The translations under genes and the position numbers were made by a program. A stretch of 21,184 nt of DNA from Chara braunii. Lineage: Eukaryota > Streptophyta > Charophyceae > Charales > Characeae. Location: NCBI GenBank assembly GCA_003427395.1, contig BFEA01000326.1:287934-309117 (forward strand), written 5' to 3'. Positions 10,148-18,383 of this stretch are shown piece after piece; within the stretch, counting starts at the first letter, position 1, and every line of letters begins with the position of its first letter. Below the pieces are notes generated by a model, which had not been told where the DNA came from, did no database searches, and was given only the letters and a program-made list of their open reading frames with translations.

Positions 10148-10531
10148 GCCTCTTTTCACTTTCTGGGCAAACTCAATCACCGCTAACCAATCATCTTTTG
10201 ATAAATTTTTATCAGGCAAATGAGGGGCTGGAAATCCCTCAAAGACAGTAAATCGAGTTGATCCTGTGAAGTTCTTATTTTCCCTCTTAAATCTCTTTTT
10301 CTCTTTCAGTACCACTTCCTCAGCAAATCCCCAGCATCTCGCATATACTGCTTCAACTTTTATCTCCTTTGGAACATAAATTCTTACATCATACAGGTCC
10401 AGTTTCGCAAAATAGAATGTCAGTACATATAATCGTTCCTGCTCCCATCCGCTCTCGATCATCTCATATCCCACAACTTTGTATGGGAATGACTCTCTCT
10501 TACTTGGAGTGTTTAGTGACTTTAGGAGACA
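10148..10531 (-). repeat. module copy 2 (best preserved)
   Basis: An uninterrupted copy inside a 164-codon frame (10627-10133, first ATG at 10621). Landmarks by residue are LKSLN 35-39, RESFPYK 44-50, YDVRIYVPK 79-87, ARCWGFAEE 96-104, FEGFPAP 129-135 and DDWLAVIEFAQ 145-155. A Ser/Gly/Glu-rich leader of about 32 residues precedes it. Confidence 0.65.
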
Positions 10532-10644
10532 CCCTACTTCCTCTTGACTTGGGCTTGAACCTCTGCCGAATTTCTGCCTTCTCTGTCTAATTTCTTCTGC
10601 TGAAATCTCTTTAGTTCTCATGACCACCGCTTCTTTCCTCCCTT

Positions 10645-11024
10645 GTCAATACCATGTTAATTATAGGCAGCCAATAAGTCTCATCACAATAGTTGTCATG
10701 TATAGGAGGAGTCGGAACATTCTCATATGTCACTAGCATTAAACCACATTCCACTTTCTTCTTTTGCTTAACTAATTCTTCCTTCTCATAATAAAGAGAC
10801 TGAATTGCAATTTTTCATAGCCAGTTGAAGGTCTCACCATCGTCACAGTCTCTCTTCTTGACATACGGACGATTATCATAAATATCTCCCTCCAAGAAGC
10901 AGGCCAATACTACGCTGATAGCCGAATTGCCTTAACAATAGACCCAACAATGCTCATACAGATAGGGGAATATTCCTTTAGTAGTTATTTTCGAAAGTTC
11001 TCTCAATGCACCAGAAGTTATCAT
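10645..11024 (-). repeat. module copy 1 (of ORF upstream of gag)
   Basis: Begins at an ATG at 11024. Landmarks are KGIFPYLYE, IYDNRPYVKK, a TGA (10815-10817) exactly where other copies carry the Trp of CW..A, then YYEKEEL, NVPTPP and TYWLPIINM. A second stop at 10932-10934 (TAA) sits between the first two landmarks. Confidence 0.6.
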
Positions 11025-11348
11025 TCTTGTTGAATTCCCCGAGCTCTTGATTCTCCCTTTCCCTTCTCAGTATTCAAAGGATATCATAGGCTCATTAGGC
11101 ATACCAGAATCCAAGTCTGATTCTCTCAAATCAATAGTATCAATCTCATTCTCCAGTCTAGTATGGTACCTCACACAAGGAAGAAATAAGACACAGTTAA
11201 CGGTTGTGACTCTCAAGAGAATTGAGACCCAATAGAGATAATAAAATTAATATGAAGCTCATAACATTGTCAACAGTTCTCACGTCCTAATCAAAGCTAA
11301 AAAATGACGATGACCCAGGCTCGTTCCAGACACGAAAATTTTTTCATG

Positions 11349-11366
11349 TTCCCGGCAACGGCACCA
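11349..11366 (-). other. primer-binding site, tRNA-Asp-like (element 1)
   Basis: The plus strand reads TTCCCGGCAACGGCACCA. This matches the 3' end of plant tRNA-Asp (TCCCCGGCAACGGCGCCA) at 16 of 18 positions, so the minus-strand element uses tRNA-Asp as primer. It lies four bases inside the LTR end at 11371 and fixes the element orientation. Confidence 0.75.
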
Positions 11367-11370
11367 TTTT

Positions 11371-11930
11371 TGTCGCACTTTTTCTTAGTCGTGTCAATTC
11401 AAGCGACCAAGAAAGCCAACAAGCTGTCACGCAGGATTTTGTTTGTGATTGCAATAAAGAAAATAGATTAGAGAAAGAAAATCCCTTCCTATTGTGTGCG
11501 TCCGGCTTCGAGCGAGACCCTTCAATTACGGTCTTCGTCGGTCCCCAGTCTTGGGAATCTTTTATTTTGATTCAGAACAGCAGAGAATCATAAAAATAAT
11601 AGGCATAAATATTATAGAGTATTATGTATGCATCAATTATGTCAATCTGATTTGAGAACTGTGACAAAATCATCCGCAAGGCAATCATCATGCAAGAACA
11701 ATGCAGAAAATAAGACTGACTGACTCGAGCAAAGACAAACTCAAATGAATGAGGGAAGAATGAGGACTCATAATAGTCTCAGAGAGTACATATGGATAAA
11801 AACATGGCCAACACCAATCAAAGAGTCATCACTCAACCCCCAGAACTTTACTCCGTCTCTCACTTTACTGTCTGTCGTTTGAGTTTCTTGCTATGCCTCC
11901 GTACTCTTTGAGGTTGTGGCTTCTAAATGT
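11371..11930 (-). mobile_element. 5' LTR of element 1 (outer end tentative)
   Basis: In plus view the LTR begins TGTCGCAC at 11371, four bases from the primer-binding site, which is the CA end of the LTR on minus. The outer end is tentative: TGTACA near 11925-11930 would give matching TGT...ACA termini and a length of about 560 bp. On minus, a TATAAT-like box (11611-11616) lies about 45 bases before an AATAAA signal (11561-11566), as expected for U3/R of an LTR. No second LTR was found near 4.5-5.1 kb, so boundaries cannot be confirmed. Confidence 0.55.
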
Positions 11931-12111
11931 ACAGCCACCTGAAGCCCACTAATTCCAAACACTTCCAGCCGAGTCCCATGATACGGAAGTCAAGCATGAC
12001 ACAAAATTCCTCCCACAGTATTAGGAGATAGGGCCGAGAGAAAATACCCCTCTTGTGATGCGGAAAATAAGAGAGGTCGGTCACCGCCTCATAATCGATC
12101 ACTGTCGGCGA

Positions 12112-12483
12112 TCTATATCTCTTGGCCAAGTCCACCAGTCCACCCCAATAAGAGTCGTCTGTAAGGTAGTATGGGACTCGCGGTTTGGGATAGTCAGTGA
12201 AAAGCTTAGGGCCAAAGTTGTAGACTAGCTTTGTGTTCCCCTGCAGCCTTTCGGTTTTCCATTGCACATACCCGGCTGCTGCGGCCCACAGTGCGTCAAA
12301 ATGAGGGTGTGTCTTGTTCCCCTTTTTTAGAAAGATCAGTAAGTCGCTGACTGTACCTTCAGCGAACTCAGTAAGTGCGATGAAGATGGACAGGTCCCCT
12401 CGCTTGAACCCATCGACCCTGACGTACTTGTAGGGGAAACTCTCCCTTGCAGCAATCTGGTTGAGGCTGTCAAGGACCGGCTG
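12112..12483 (-). pseudogene. fifth module copy, behind DUF7869-like gene
   Basis: Lies in the frame starting at an ATG at 12513 (196 codons to 11923; module residues 11-134). Landmarks are LDSLNQ 14-19, RESFPYKYV 23-31, VSDLLIFLKK 55-64, ALWAAA 74-79, FTDYPKP 105-111 and DDSYWGGLVDLAK 119-131. It overlaps the upstream frame by ATGA at 12510-12513. It could be a separate ORF, but the match of the flanks more likely means a one-base frameshift inside one long gene. Past residue 140 the frame has no module similarity and runs up to the element 1 LTR, which may have cut the gene. Confidence 0.6.
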
Positions 12484-12509
12484 GCCAATTGTAATGGGAT
12501 TGATCTCAA

Positions 12510-13246
12510 TCATATGTTCTGATAGACTACCACTTTCGGATGGAGAAAAGAAAACACTTGATTAGAGGGGCTTCTGCCGCTTGAATTGACTATCGTCTGC
12601 TGAAGAATATCTATTGCTGTTTGGTTTGACCGAAAAACCGCTGCTTGAAAACCTTTAAATATTTCACATAACTCCTTGTACAACATGCCCGGATTATCTC
12701 CAACCATCAAAAATTTAAGCAAGTGCGGTTTCAAAATACGAGTGATGTCTGACGCAACTCACGGGTCTACTATACTTATCCAATCTGCCATCGTATAGAG
12801 GAAAATACATTTGGAAGACTTTTTGTGGGATTGCTCTATGAGCTCGTGGAACTCGCTCATGGTATAAGCGTATATGTCTTTCAATTTCTTCGAGGAAACA
12901 TGGAAAGTAGCGTCAACGTCTCTATGGGTATGTCCCGCCAGCATGAAACCTATTTCTACCTCTTGGAAAACTTTGAACTTAACCAAGAGTGCAGCTAGCG
13001 CAAATATGTACTTATTCTTGTTATCCCGCCAACAATTATCTGCTTGAATGTGCCAAAACGGTGGTAGTGGCATCCCGCTCCCTTGAATTTTGACAAGGGT
13101 TCTCATAAGACACATAGCAACTGTGTTCGAATCGTGTTTGAAATACGGAAACCACGTGTAGACATATATACTAGGGTCTGTACCGTGCGCAAGATGCCTC
13201 TCATATTCGTCTTCATCATCATCTCGTGCCAAAGTGTTTTTCACGG
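12510..13246 (-). pseudogene. DUF7869-like, transposon-associated protein, broken
   Basis: The frame entering from 13325 carries QADNCWRDNKN, FKVFQEVEIGFM and GHTHRDVDATF (codons about 95-140). These are the conserved Asp/Asn and His/Asp motifs I associate with the DUF7869 family, which is found in long, repetitive eukaryotic proteins with a probable nuclease-like fold. A TGA at 12759-12761 interrupts it. The same frame then continues open to a second TGA at 12510, where the module frame takes over. CCC|GTGAGT at the first stop also looks like a splice donor, but no convincing short intron follows. The first ~30 codons of the open frame (13325-13247) are translated repeat DNA, so the true start is unknown. 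Confidence 0.6.
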
Positions 13247-13392
13247 CCTGAACGTTGTTGAAATTAACGGCCTGAACGTTGTTGAACGACTCATCTGGCT
13301 CCCAACCGGCCCCTATAAACCCCAATTATCCCGTCGAGAAAGCGAGCTTGTGCGCCGTCACTCCGAATTTCCACGGCCTGAACGTTGTCGAA
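13243..13392 (-). repeat. three copies of a 20-bp motif, plus one inverted
   Basis: The minus-strand motif TTCAACAACGTTCAGGCCGT occurs at 13262-13243 and 13286-13267 (24-bp period), and with one change at 13392-13373. A related copy in opposite orientation lies at 13697-13716. Each is centred on the palindrome AACGTT. The first two lie in phase within the open frame of the DUF7869-like gene. Confidence 0.7.
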
Positions 13393-13412
13393 ATTAACGC
13401 GAGAATTCGGTC
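13285..13412 (+). promoter_or_regulatory. left inverted arm with TATA box
   Basis: About 125 bases that match the arm at 13678-13812 in reverse complement, with scattered mismatches and small gaps. It contains CCCTATAAACCCC (TATAAA at 13314-13319) facing right, then CGTCGAGAAAGCGAG. The matching arm has the same elements in the same spacing. It may be a duplicated promoter or the terminal inverted repeat of a small element. Confidence 0.55.
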
Positions 13413-13677
13413 GCTGGCAAATCTGGATCCCGACGAATTTGGCGTTTTGTTCGCCACATCAGGGGTTTCAGGGATTGTGCAAACACGAGAAATGGGAGCA
13501 CGTTCGTCGTTCTGCCTGCTGAAGTTGGCAATGCCAGCGCTCGAACACGCCTGGTCGTTGCGGCGAATTGGGCTTTGCGGGGGTTGCAGAGGGGTCTTTC
13601 ATCCATGTTGGTAGTTGTTGAACCGCAGCATGAGGATCTTCGAGTTTTACTCGCTGTTTTGGTCGATCCTGTCATTC

Positions 13678-13812
13678 TACCGCAAATCCACGCTAATTTT
13701 GACAACGTTCGGACAGTTTGAAGTTATTTTGCCAGCACACGAGCACGCATTCTCGATGTGGAGAATGTGGGTTTTATAGGGGTCGTTGGGGGGCCATGTG
13801 CAGTCATGTCTT
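13678..13812 (-). promoter_or_regulatory. right inverted arm with TATA box
   Basis: Reverse-complement partner of the arm at 13285-13412. The TATA box on minus (plus-view TTTATA at 13773-13778) faces left, toward the DUF7869-like gene, and could be that gene's promoter. The two TATA boxes converge on a ~450-bp interval (13320-13772), where frames exist on both strands but match nothing known. Confidence 0.5.
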
Positions 13813-13885
13813 ATTATGGTGCACCCACTCGTAGTCTTGCGCAGCCGGTAGTGCAACCAAAATCCACAGTAGACCCAAACTGTAA

Positions 13886-14152
13886 GTGGCCACAACACCG
13901 TCATCAATGCCTACAAACCCCGTTTATGGAAACTCGGAAGGCGAGTTCTTTTGTGCACCCCTTGTCCTTCGGCAATGGAAACACACACGACGGTGCCAGG
14001 CCGTCGATAAGGACGGTTGGACTGATCTGAACCCTCAAAATCCCCCGGGACCCACAGTTGGCGGTCGCAATCATCTCGAGGTGCTAATGAATATTGATCA
14101 CAATGGGAACTTCATAGTGATGCTCATCCTGACACTACTCATTGCACACTGA
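13886..14152 (+). CDS. unrecognised 88-residue ORF
   Basis: A plus-strand frame with stretches CAPLVLRQWKHTRRCQAVDKDGW and a hydrophobic C-terminal tail. Composition is plausible for protein but there is no motif I can name. It starts just outside the right inverted arm. It could be a decayed piece of a transposon or gene. Confidence 0.2.
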   Translation: MATTPSSMPTNPVYGNSEGEFFCAPLVLRQWKHTRRCQAVDKDGWTDLNPQNPPGPTVGGRNHLEVLMNIDHNGNFIVMLILTLLIAH

Positions 14153-14159
14153 ATTCATG

Positions 14160-15120
14160 CTTGATATTGACCTGCACACAACACTTTCGCGGTCCCCCTT
14201 GATTTTTCTTTTCCGCTTCTGGTATGAGAGACTCATCCAGAGCAAGTGCAGCCCTCAGGCTTAAATTGCTGACCGACGGGGGTTGAAGGTTGTATGCTTA
14301 CACATGGGAACACACATACTATTCTAAGATCCCATGCCCGATTGTTAAGTGAAACCATGAGTAAAACTGAGTGTCAACTCTCACTAAAATTATTCTTTAT
14401 TCATCGCAAGGGGGTCACAGACAATCATGGAGGAGTTAATATTGGTCTCTGTCAAACCCGACTACGCTTTAGATTACTTGTCTGCTTACTGAGAGCCAGG
14501 TAGGTTCAAACAGCTGCTCCTTTCCATTTCCTCTGCCCATCTAGTGTGAACTCTCGAAAAGGCTTTACTAATCCCCATCAAATAGCTACTTGACGAGAAG
14601 GTAAGCAACCTTCTTCAAGACTGACTGTCGCCTGCTCATCGATCATGGGGTATATGTCTTGCTGTAAACTCGGATGCACTTGATAGCCAATAAAAGGAAG
14701 AGAACTCAACCACACTAATCCGACAGCCAAAAAAGCAGTTTCTCCGACTGGAGGATTGCAAAACAAAACCACAATTTCCGGTTCACTCACTCTTACGATA
14801 TTGCAGGAAAGAAATAACGCACGATCAAAGCGTAGGACAGGAGGGCACCGATTTAACACTCACTGACGAAAAGGATCATCCATATTAGACCAGAATTTTG
14901 ACCGACGAGATTCTCAATAGTACCCCACACCATTGACACAACATCATTAAAGAAAACTCATCGCTTTCAAAATGACTTTCCCCCTATCTCAATAGCAGTT
15001 CTTTAGAATTCGGTCCAGGTGGACCCGATCAAGTCCCTGAAAAGCTACCGTTAGTCAGCAACCAACAAACCATAAGCAACTTAAACCTATGGTATACTTA
15101 GTTGTTATGCGATACCCATG
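14160..15120. other. no recognisable gene
   Basis: The largest frame is minus 14859-14578 (93 codons). It has a hydrophobic stretch VGETAFLAVGLVWLSSLPFIGY that could be a membrane segment, but I recognise no family. A further hydrophobic minus-strand fragment lies just upstream, near 14950-14865. Pol of element 2, which should lie here on minus, is not detectable. Confidence 0.4.
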
Positions 15121-15125
15121 CCTTT

Positions 15126-15333
15126 TCAGTCTGTAACCCGTCGCAAGGTTATTCCCATCAGATGCAGGCTAGGTCGCATAAAACACAACTTACGTTCACA
15201 GTTTGTCTTGCATGATCGGTTTCCCCGTCCAACTCGCACTACTAGATCTGATGTCAGTCGGCTTCCCACTTGTTGACTTTGGACTGTCACACGCGTTGTC
15301 GCGTGTACGCCGTATGCAACCAGGAGCTTGCCT
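15126..15333 (-). other. sequence downstream of element 2 gag
   Basis: A minus-strand frame (15347-15126, 73 codons) overlaps the gag end in another register but shows no protease or reverse transcriptase motif. The 11-mer GCTTCAAGACA is repeated at the gag end (plus-view copies near 15351 and 15373), a small tandem duplication that may mark a rearrangement point. Confidence 0.3.
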
Positions 15334-16878
15334 CTACCTTTGTTCAAACTGTCTTGAAGCGATCCCCGTCTGATTGTCTTGAAGCGCCAACCGGGCCTGC
15401 GGAGTGAGGGGTCTCCCCATCATTCCCGACTGTGGGCACGACCCCACCACATTTACTCCGGGTCGCCCGGACGTTGACTTCGGACCGGAGTCGTAGAGGA
15501 ACACCTTGGGGATGCTAGACTTCCATTTCCTTACTTCCTCACAGAGACCCACCAACTTGTGTCGGTACCTCCCCATCTTACCCAGCAGGTCCTCCATTTT
15601 CCCCAACAAGACGGACAGAGGTTCCATTCTTTCTTCCTCATTCTCGTCATCTGACTCGATGATTATGGGCTCTTCCTTCTTACTTCCTCCTCGTAGCCCT
15701 TGAGTCACTTCCTCATCGCTCCCCACTTCCTCTACCCGAATTGGTGGTTCTTCCTTTTCCTACCATAACCTGAATTCCTCTATCCCCACCGACGGTTCTT
15801 TTTTCTCCTGCCATAGCCTGAACATGGCAGGGGGTGGCGGCCCGGCTGCCGCCCTTCGTTGGGCTTCCGCTCTCACTCCTTTAAGCCTTCTGTTAATGGC
15901 CTCCCCAAACTGATCGTAAATGTTCCCATCCATAGTGGAGGAAATCAGCCCGCTCCTCTCGTCTTCCCGTCTTATATTACATAACCTTATAGTGTGGCCT
16001 TGCTGGTCACAATGTTGGTAGATGGTCGTCCTCCAGTCAAAACGGGGTCTCCCATACCCCTGACTTCCCTGATCGTCCTGGCCTTGATACCCCTGGCCTT
16101 GGTACCCGTGGCCCTGACTCCCTTGGCCTTGATTTCCCAAGCCTTGGTACCCCTGGCCTTGGTACCCCTGGCCTTGGTTTCCCCGGCCTTGACCATTCCA
16201 TTGCCCTCCTCTTTCGCCGCCATTCCTGCCTCGCCCCCTTCCTCCACCCCTCCCTGCGTTGCCTTGATTGCCCTGCCCCTGGTTCCCACCTCCAGCCACG
16301 CTTCCCTGTGAATTGGGAGCGGGTGATGGCGGCGGGGCCACAGGCTGGGCCTGGGATGCGGGGTAGATGGGTGGCGGCATACTCGTTTGCGGTCCGGTTA
16401 CTGACGGCGGGCTACCCCATGGCACAATTGCATTGATCACCTGCCAGGGCCACTGTCCCTAGGAGGGTGCCCCTCCTTGCGAGAGGCCCGTAGTAGACGA
16501 TGGAGTCGCCACATTTAGAGGAGTTGCTGCCAAGGCCTGGGGCGCCTGCGCTTTTCCTGAGCGCTGCCCACCCTGTGCCAAGTTACGCAGTTTGCGCTAG
16601 TCCTTCGTCAGGTGCTGCGGCACTGGTTCTTCCTCTTCCCGGAGCTCCTCCTGAACAGCCTCCTTTATTACCGGCTCCTTTCCTTTCACCTGAACAGCCG
16701 TCACTACCCTTCTCCGCACCACAGTCTCTGTCGCATATCCCAGCTGCGCCAGTACGTCTGTGACAATCCTTTTTACCCTCGGGGTCCCAGAGGCGATCGC
16801 ATCTCTTTCCTTTCTCTTCTGCCTTTGCAGGCGTACCCGACGTTGCTCCACCTGGTCCAAACACCCAACTTTCACCCC
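15334..16878 (-). pseudogene. gag C-terminal half (element 2), three TAG stops
   Basis: One continuous minus-strand frame of about 515 codons interrupted by TAG at 16597-16599, 16459-16461 and 15760-15762. It reads a basic/acidic helical part (16875-16600), a Pro-rich linker, a Gly/Gln-rich repeat (about 16270-16040), a zinc knuckle, then an Ala/Arg-rich and an acidic coiled part containing EEPIIIESDDE. The knuckle reads Y-x2-C-x4-H-x4-C (16020-15979): the first Cys is Tyr, so it is probably dead. FRLWQEKKEP and the downstream FRLW-stop-EKEEP are an internal duplication, and the first copy shows that the stop at 15760 replaced Gln. Confidence 0.75.
16040..16215. repeat. ~15-bp minisatellite within gag
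   Basis: Tandem units like CCTTGGTACCCCTGG on plus, encoding repeated GYQGQ/GNQGQ on minus. Unit length stays a multiple of three, so the array has kept the reading frame. Confidence 0.75.
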
Positions 16879-17447
16879 TCTGTCAATGGTGGCCCAGGTG
16901 AGCTTGGTGCTACCCCCTCCATGTCTCGTGAACTCGACGGCCTCCGATGCCGTGAGTAGCCCCAGGAAGATGGCGCACTGTGCTTCCTCCGAAATCCCAG
17001 GACCTTCCGCGCCCTCTTCTTAGATTCTTGAACAAAGGCCCCTATCGTCGTAAAGTCCTCTTTGTTCATCGCCTCCAGGTCTGTAGTGGTCAACAACCCA
17101 TCTCCAAGGCGGTACTTCCTCTGCATTTCTTCCTTGAATCTTTCCCAGCTACCTTGGGCCGCATCTATAACTTTTTTTACTTCTTGGTGGTAGCTTTGGA
17201 GGACATACTGAAGAATGCGTTGAAATTTTACGACGTCCGACCGCCCGACCAAAGCTTGTGTCAACCGCTCCAGCCATTCTGAGACTCTCTCCCCACAAAA
17301 ATGGAAGGTATCGACCTTAGGGATATTGCTTGGATTCCTTTCATGCCGGTCAATGGCCGCGATGAGGTCATCGAGTGTCAGGCCCTTCTTGGGACCACCC
17401 GATGCGCCGCCGCCCTGCGATATCTTGACAGACGTTTCTCTTCAAGC
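16872..17447 (-). pseudogene. gag N-terminal half (element 2)
   Basis: A minus-strand frame open from a TGA near 17448 to TGA at 16872. It contains LTLDDLIAAID, PKVDTFHFCGERVSEWLERLTQAL, SWERFKEEMQRKYRLGD and LEAMNKEDFTTIGAFVQE, which fit the retrotransposon gag family (capsid-like helices with the W..F...+..+Y motif). It passes into the frame of 16878-15334 by a one-base shift near 16872-16885. No clear start codon is seen: the N-terminus lies in another frame or has been lost. Confidence 0.75.
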
Positions 17448-17725
17448 TCCCTGACAAGAAAGAAAAAACAAGCACATCCCTTTATTCAGCATTACACCTA
17501 GGCTGGTCTATTCTTCCCATTCTACCTAACTCTTACTACGTACTTTTACCCAACATTAACACGGTCGTCCCTCATACTTCTCCCCTCACGTAGGTAAACT
17601 TCCTTACCTACACTTAATCACTCAATATTTTTCCTTACCTTCTCGTCATTCCTTTATGCCCTTTTCCCATTCACTTCTCATACCCGGATGTCGTTCCACC
17701 AGGGACAACGATAGGCTTTCCGTTA

Positions 17726-17743
17726 TCCCCGGCAACGGCGCCA
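17726..17743 (-). other. primer-binding site, tRNA-Asp, perfect (element 2)
   Basis: The plus strand reads TCCCCGGCAACGGCGCCA, the 3' end of plant tRNA-Asp including CCA, over 18 bases as I know that tRNA. The minus-strand element therefore uses tRNA-Asp as primer. Two bases separate it from the LTR end at 17746. Confidence 0.85.
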
Positions 17744-17745
17744 CC

Positions 17746-18382
17746 TGTCGAGCGCGTCGGTCCAGCACTGCACCAGGGCGGCGCGGGACCCTCCTGGCCG
17801 CGTCACGCAAGAGTTGGTTTAAATCCTTCGTCGCAGATAATACATGTGGATTTTCCTTAAGCCGCTCCGGCCGAGTGTGCCATCCATACCTCTCGCGAGC
17901 CCCTACGACAGGATAGGGCCTACGCGAGGCACGACTTACCTACACCTTACGGGAGCTGTCACCTCCCTTCGGTGGGCATATCTCTGCCGAGCTACCAGTC
18001 CACAGTACGAAAGCTAATCAGCTGCAATCGCAGCGGTGGACCAGCCGAGGGCGTTTCTCGTTCGCTGTAGCATAGGGGGTACGCGCGGTAATACGCCTCT
18101 ATCGGACCCGCACGCGAAGCGACAGCTTGGGGGGCTGAAGTCCCAAGCGCGATTCGACGTCGGTCGACTAGGACGCATCCCACACTCTCACGCGCACTCC
18201 ACTTTACNAACACACANACACACAAAACAACACATANGTGAAACGACACANCACAAACAACGCGACAACGCTTCTAGCCCCTCNGTAGCCAACCCATAAC
18301 TTTCCAATGCAGAAATCAAATANGAGNCGCGCGCGAGACTTAGTATAAAACCGCGCGGATGCAGGGCTAACTTATATCGACA
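17746..18382 (-). mobile_element. 5' LTR of element 2 (outer end tentative)
   Basis: In plus view it begins TGTCGAGC two bases from the primer-binding site. Two candidate outer ends would make a TGTCGA...TCGACA terminal repeat: TCGACA at 18377-18382 (637 bp) or at 18473-18478 (733 bp). Without the 3' LTR neither can be confirmed. Isolated Ns cluster at 18208-18327. Confidence 0.5.
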
Positions 18383-18383
18383 T

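Larger units (their letters stand above)
8675..11024 (-). pseudogene. unrecognised multi-module ORF upstream of gag (element 1)
   Basis: About 2.35 kb of minus-strand coding sequence between the element 1 primer-binding site and gag, broken by stops and frameshifts. I recognise no known domain. It consists of four tandem copies of one ~125-140-residue module (11024-10645, 10531-10148, 10046-9657, 9657-9244), then a different C-terminal part (about 9130-8675) with charged, helix-like sequence. Module landmarks in order are an RESFPYK-type motif, a hydrophobic strand, YDVRIYVPK, CW..A, then FEGFPAP followed ~12 residues later by DW..L....A. The second copy overlaps the third by ATGA (10136-10133). 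In-frame stops include 10932-10934, 10815-10817, 9804-9806, 9678-9680 and 8840-8842. Extra ORFs upstream of gag are known in Ogre-type elements, but I cannot show homology to them. Confidence 0.7.

Noticed and set aside
12735-12761. Intron beginning CCC|GTGAGT at the DUF7869 stop codon
   Set aside because: The same frame stays open and protein-like immediately after the TGA, so a point mutation explains it better than an intron of about 14 bases.
14578-14859. Organelle-derived membrane protein (plastid or mitochondrial insertion)
   Set aside because: The hydrophobic segment is suggestive, but I could not match it to any organelle protein I know.
15994-16311. 105-codon plus-strand Leu/Ala/Pro-rich ORF
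   Set aside because: It is antisense to the Gly/Gln-rich gag repeat, which has the better-supported frame.
16500-17282. Several plus-strand ORFs of 87-115 codons
   Set aside because: They are antisense shadows of gag of element 2. They have no motifs, while the minus strand shows gag signatures.
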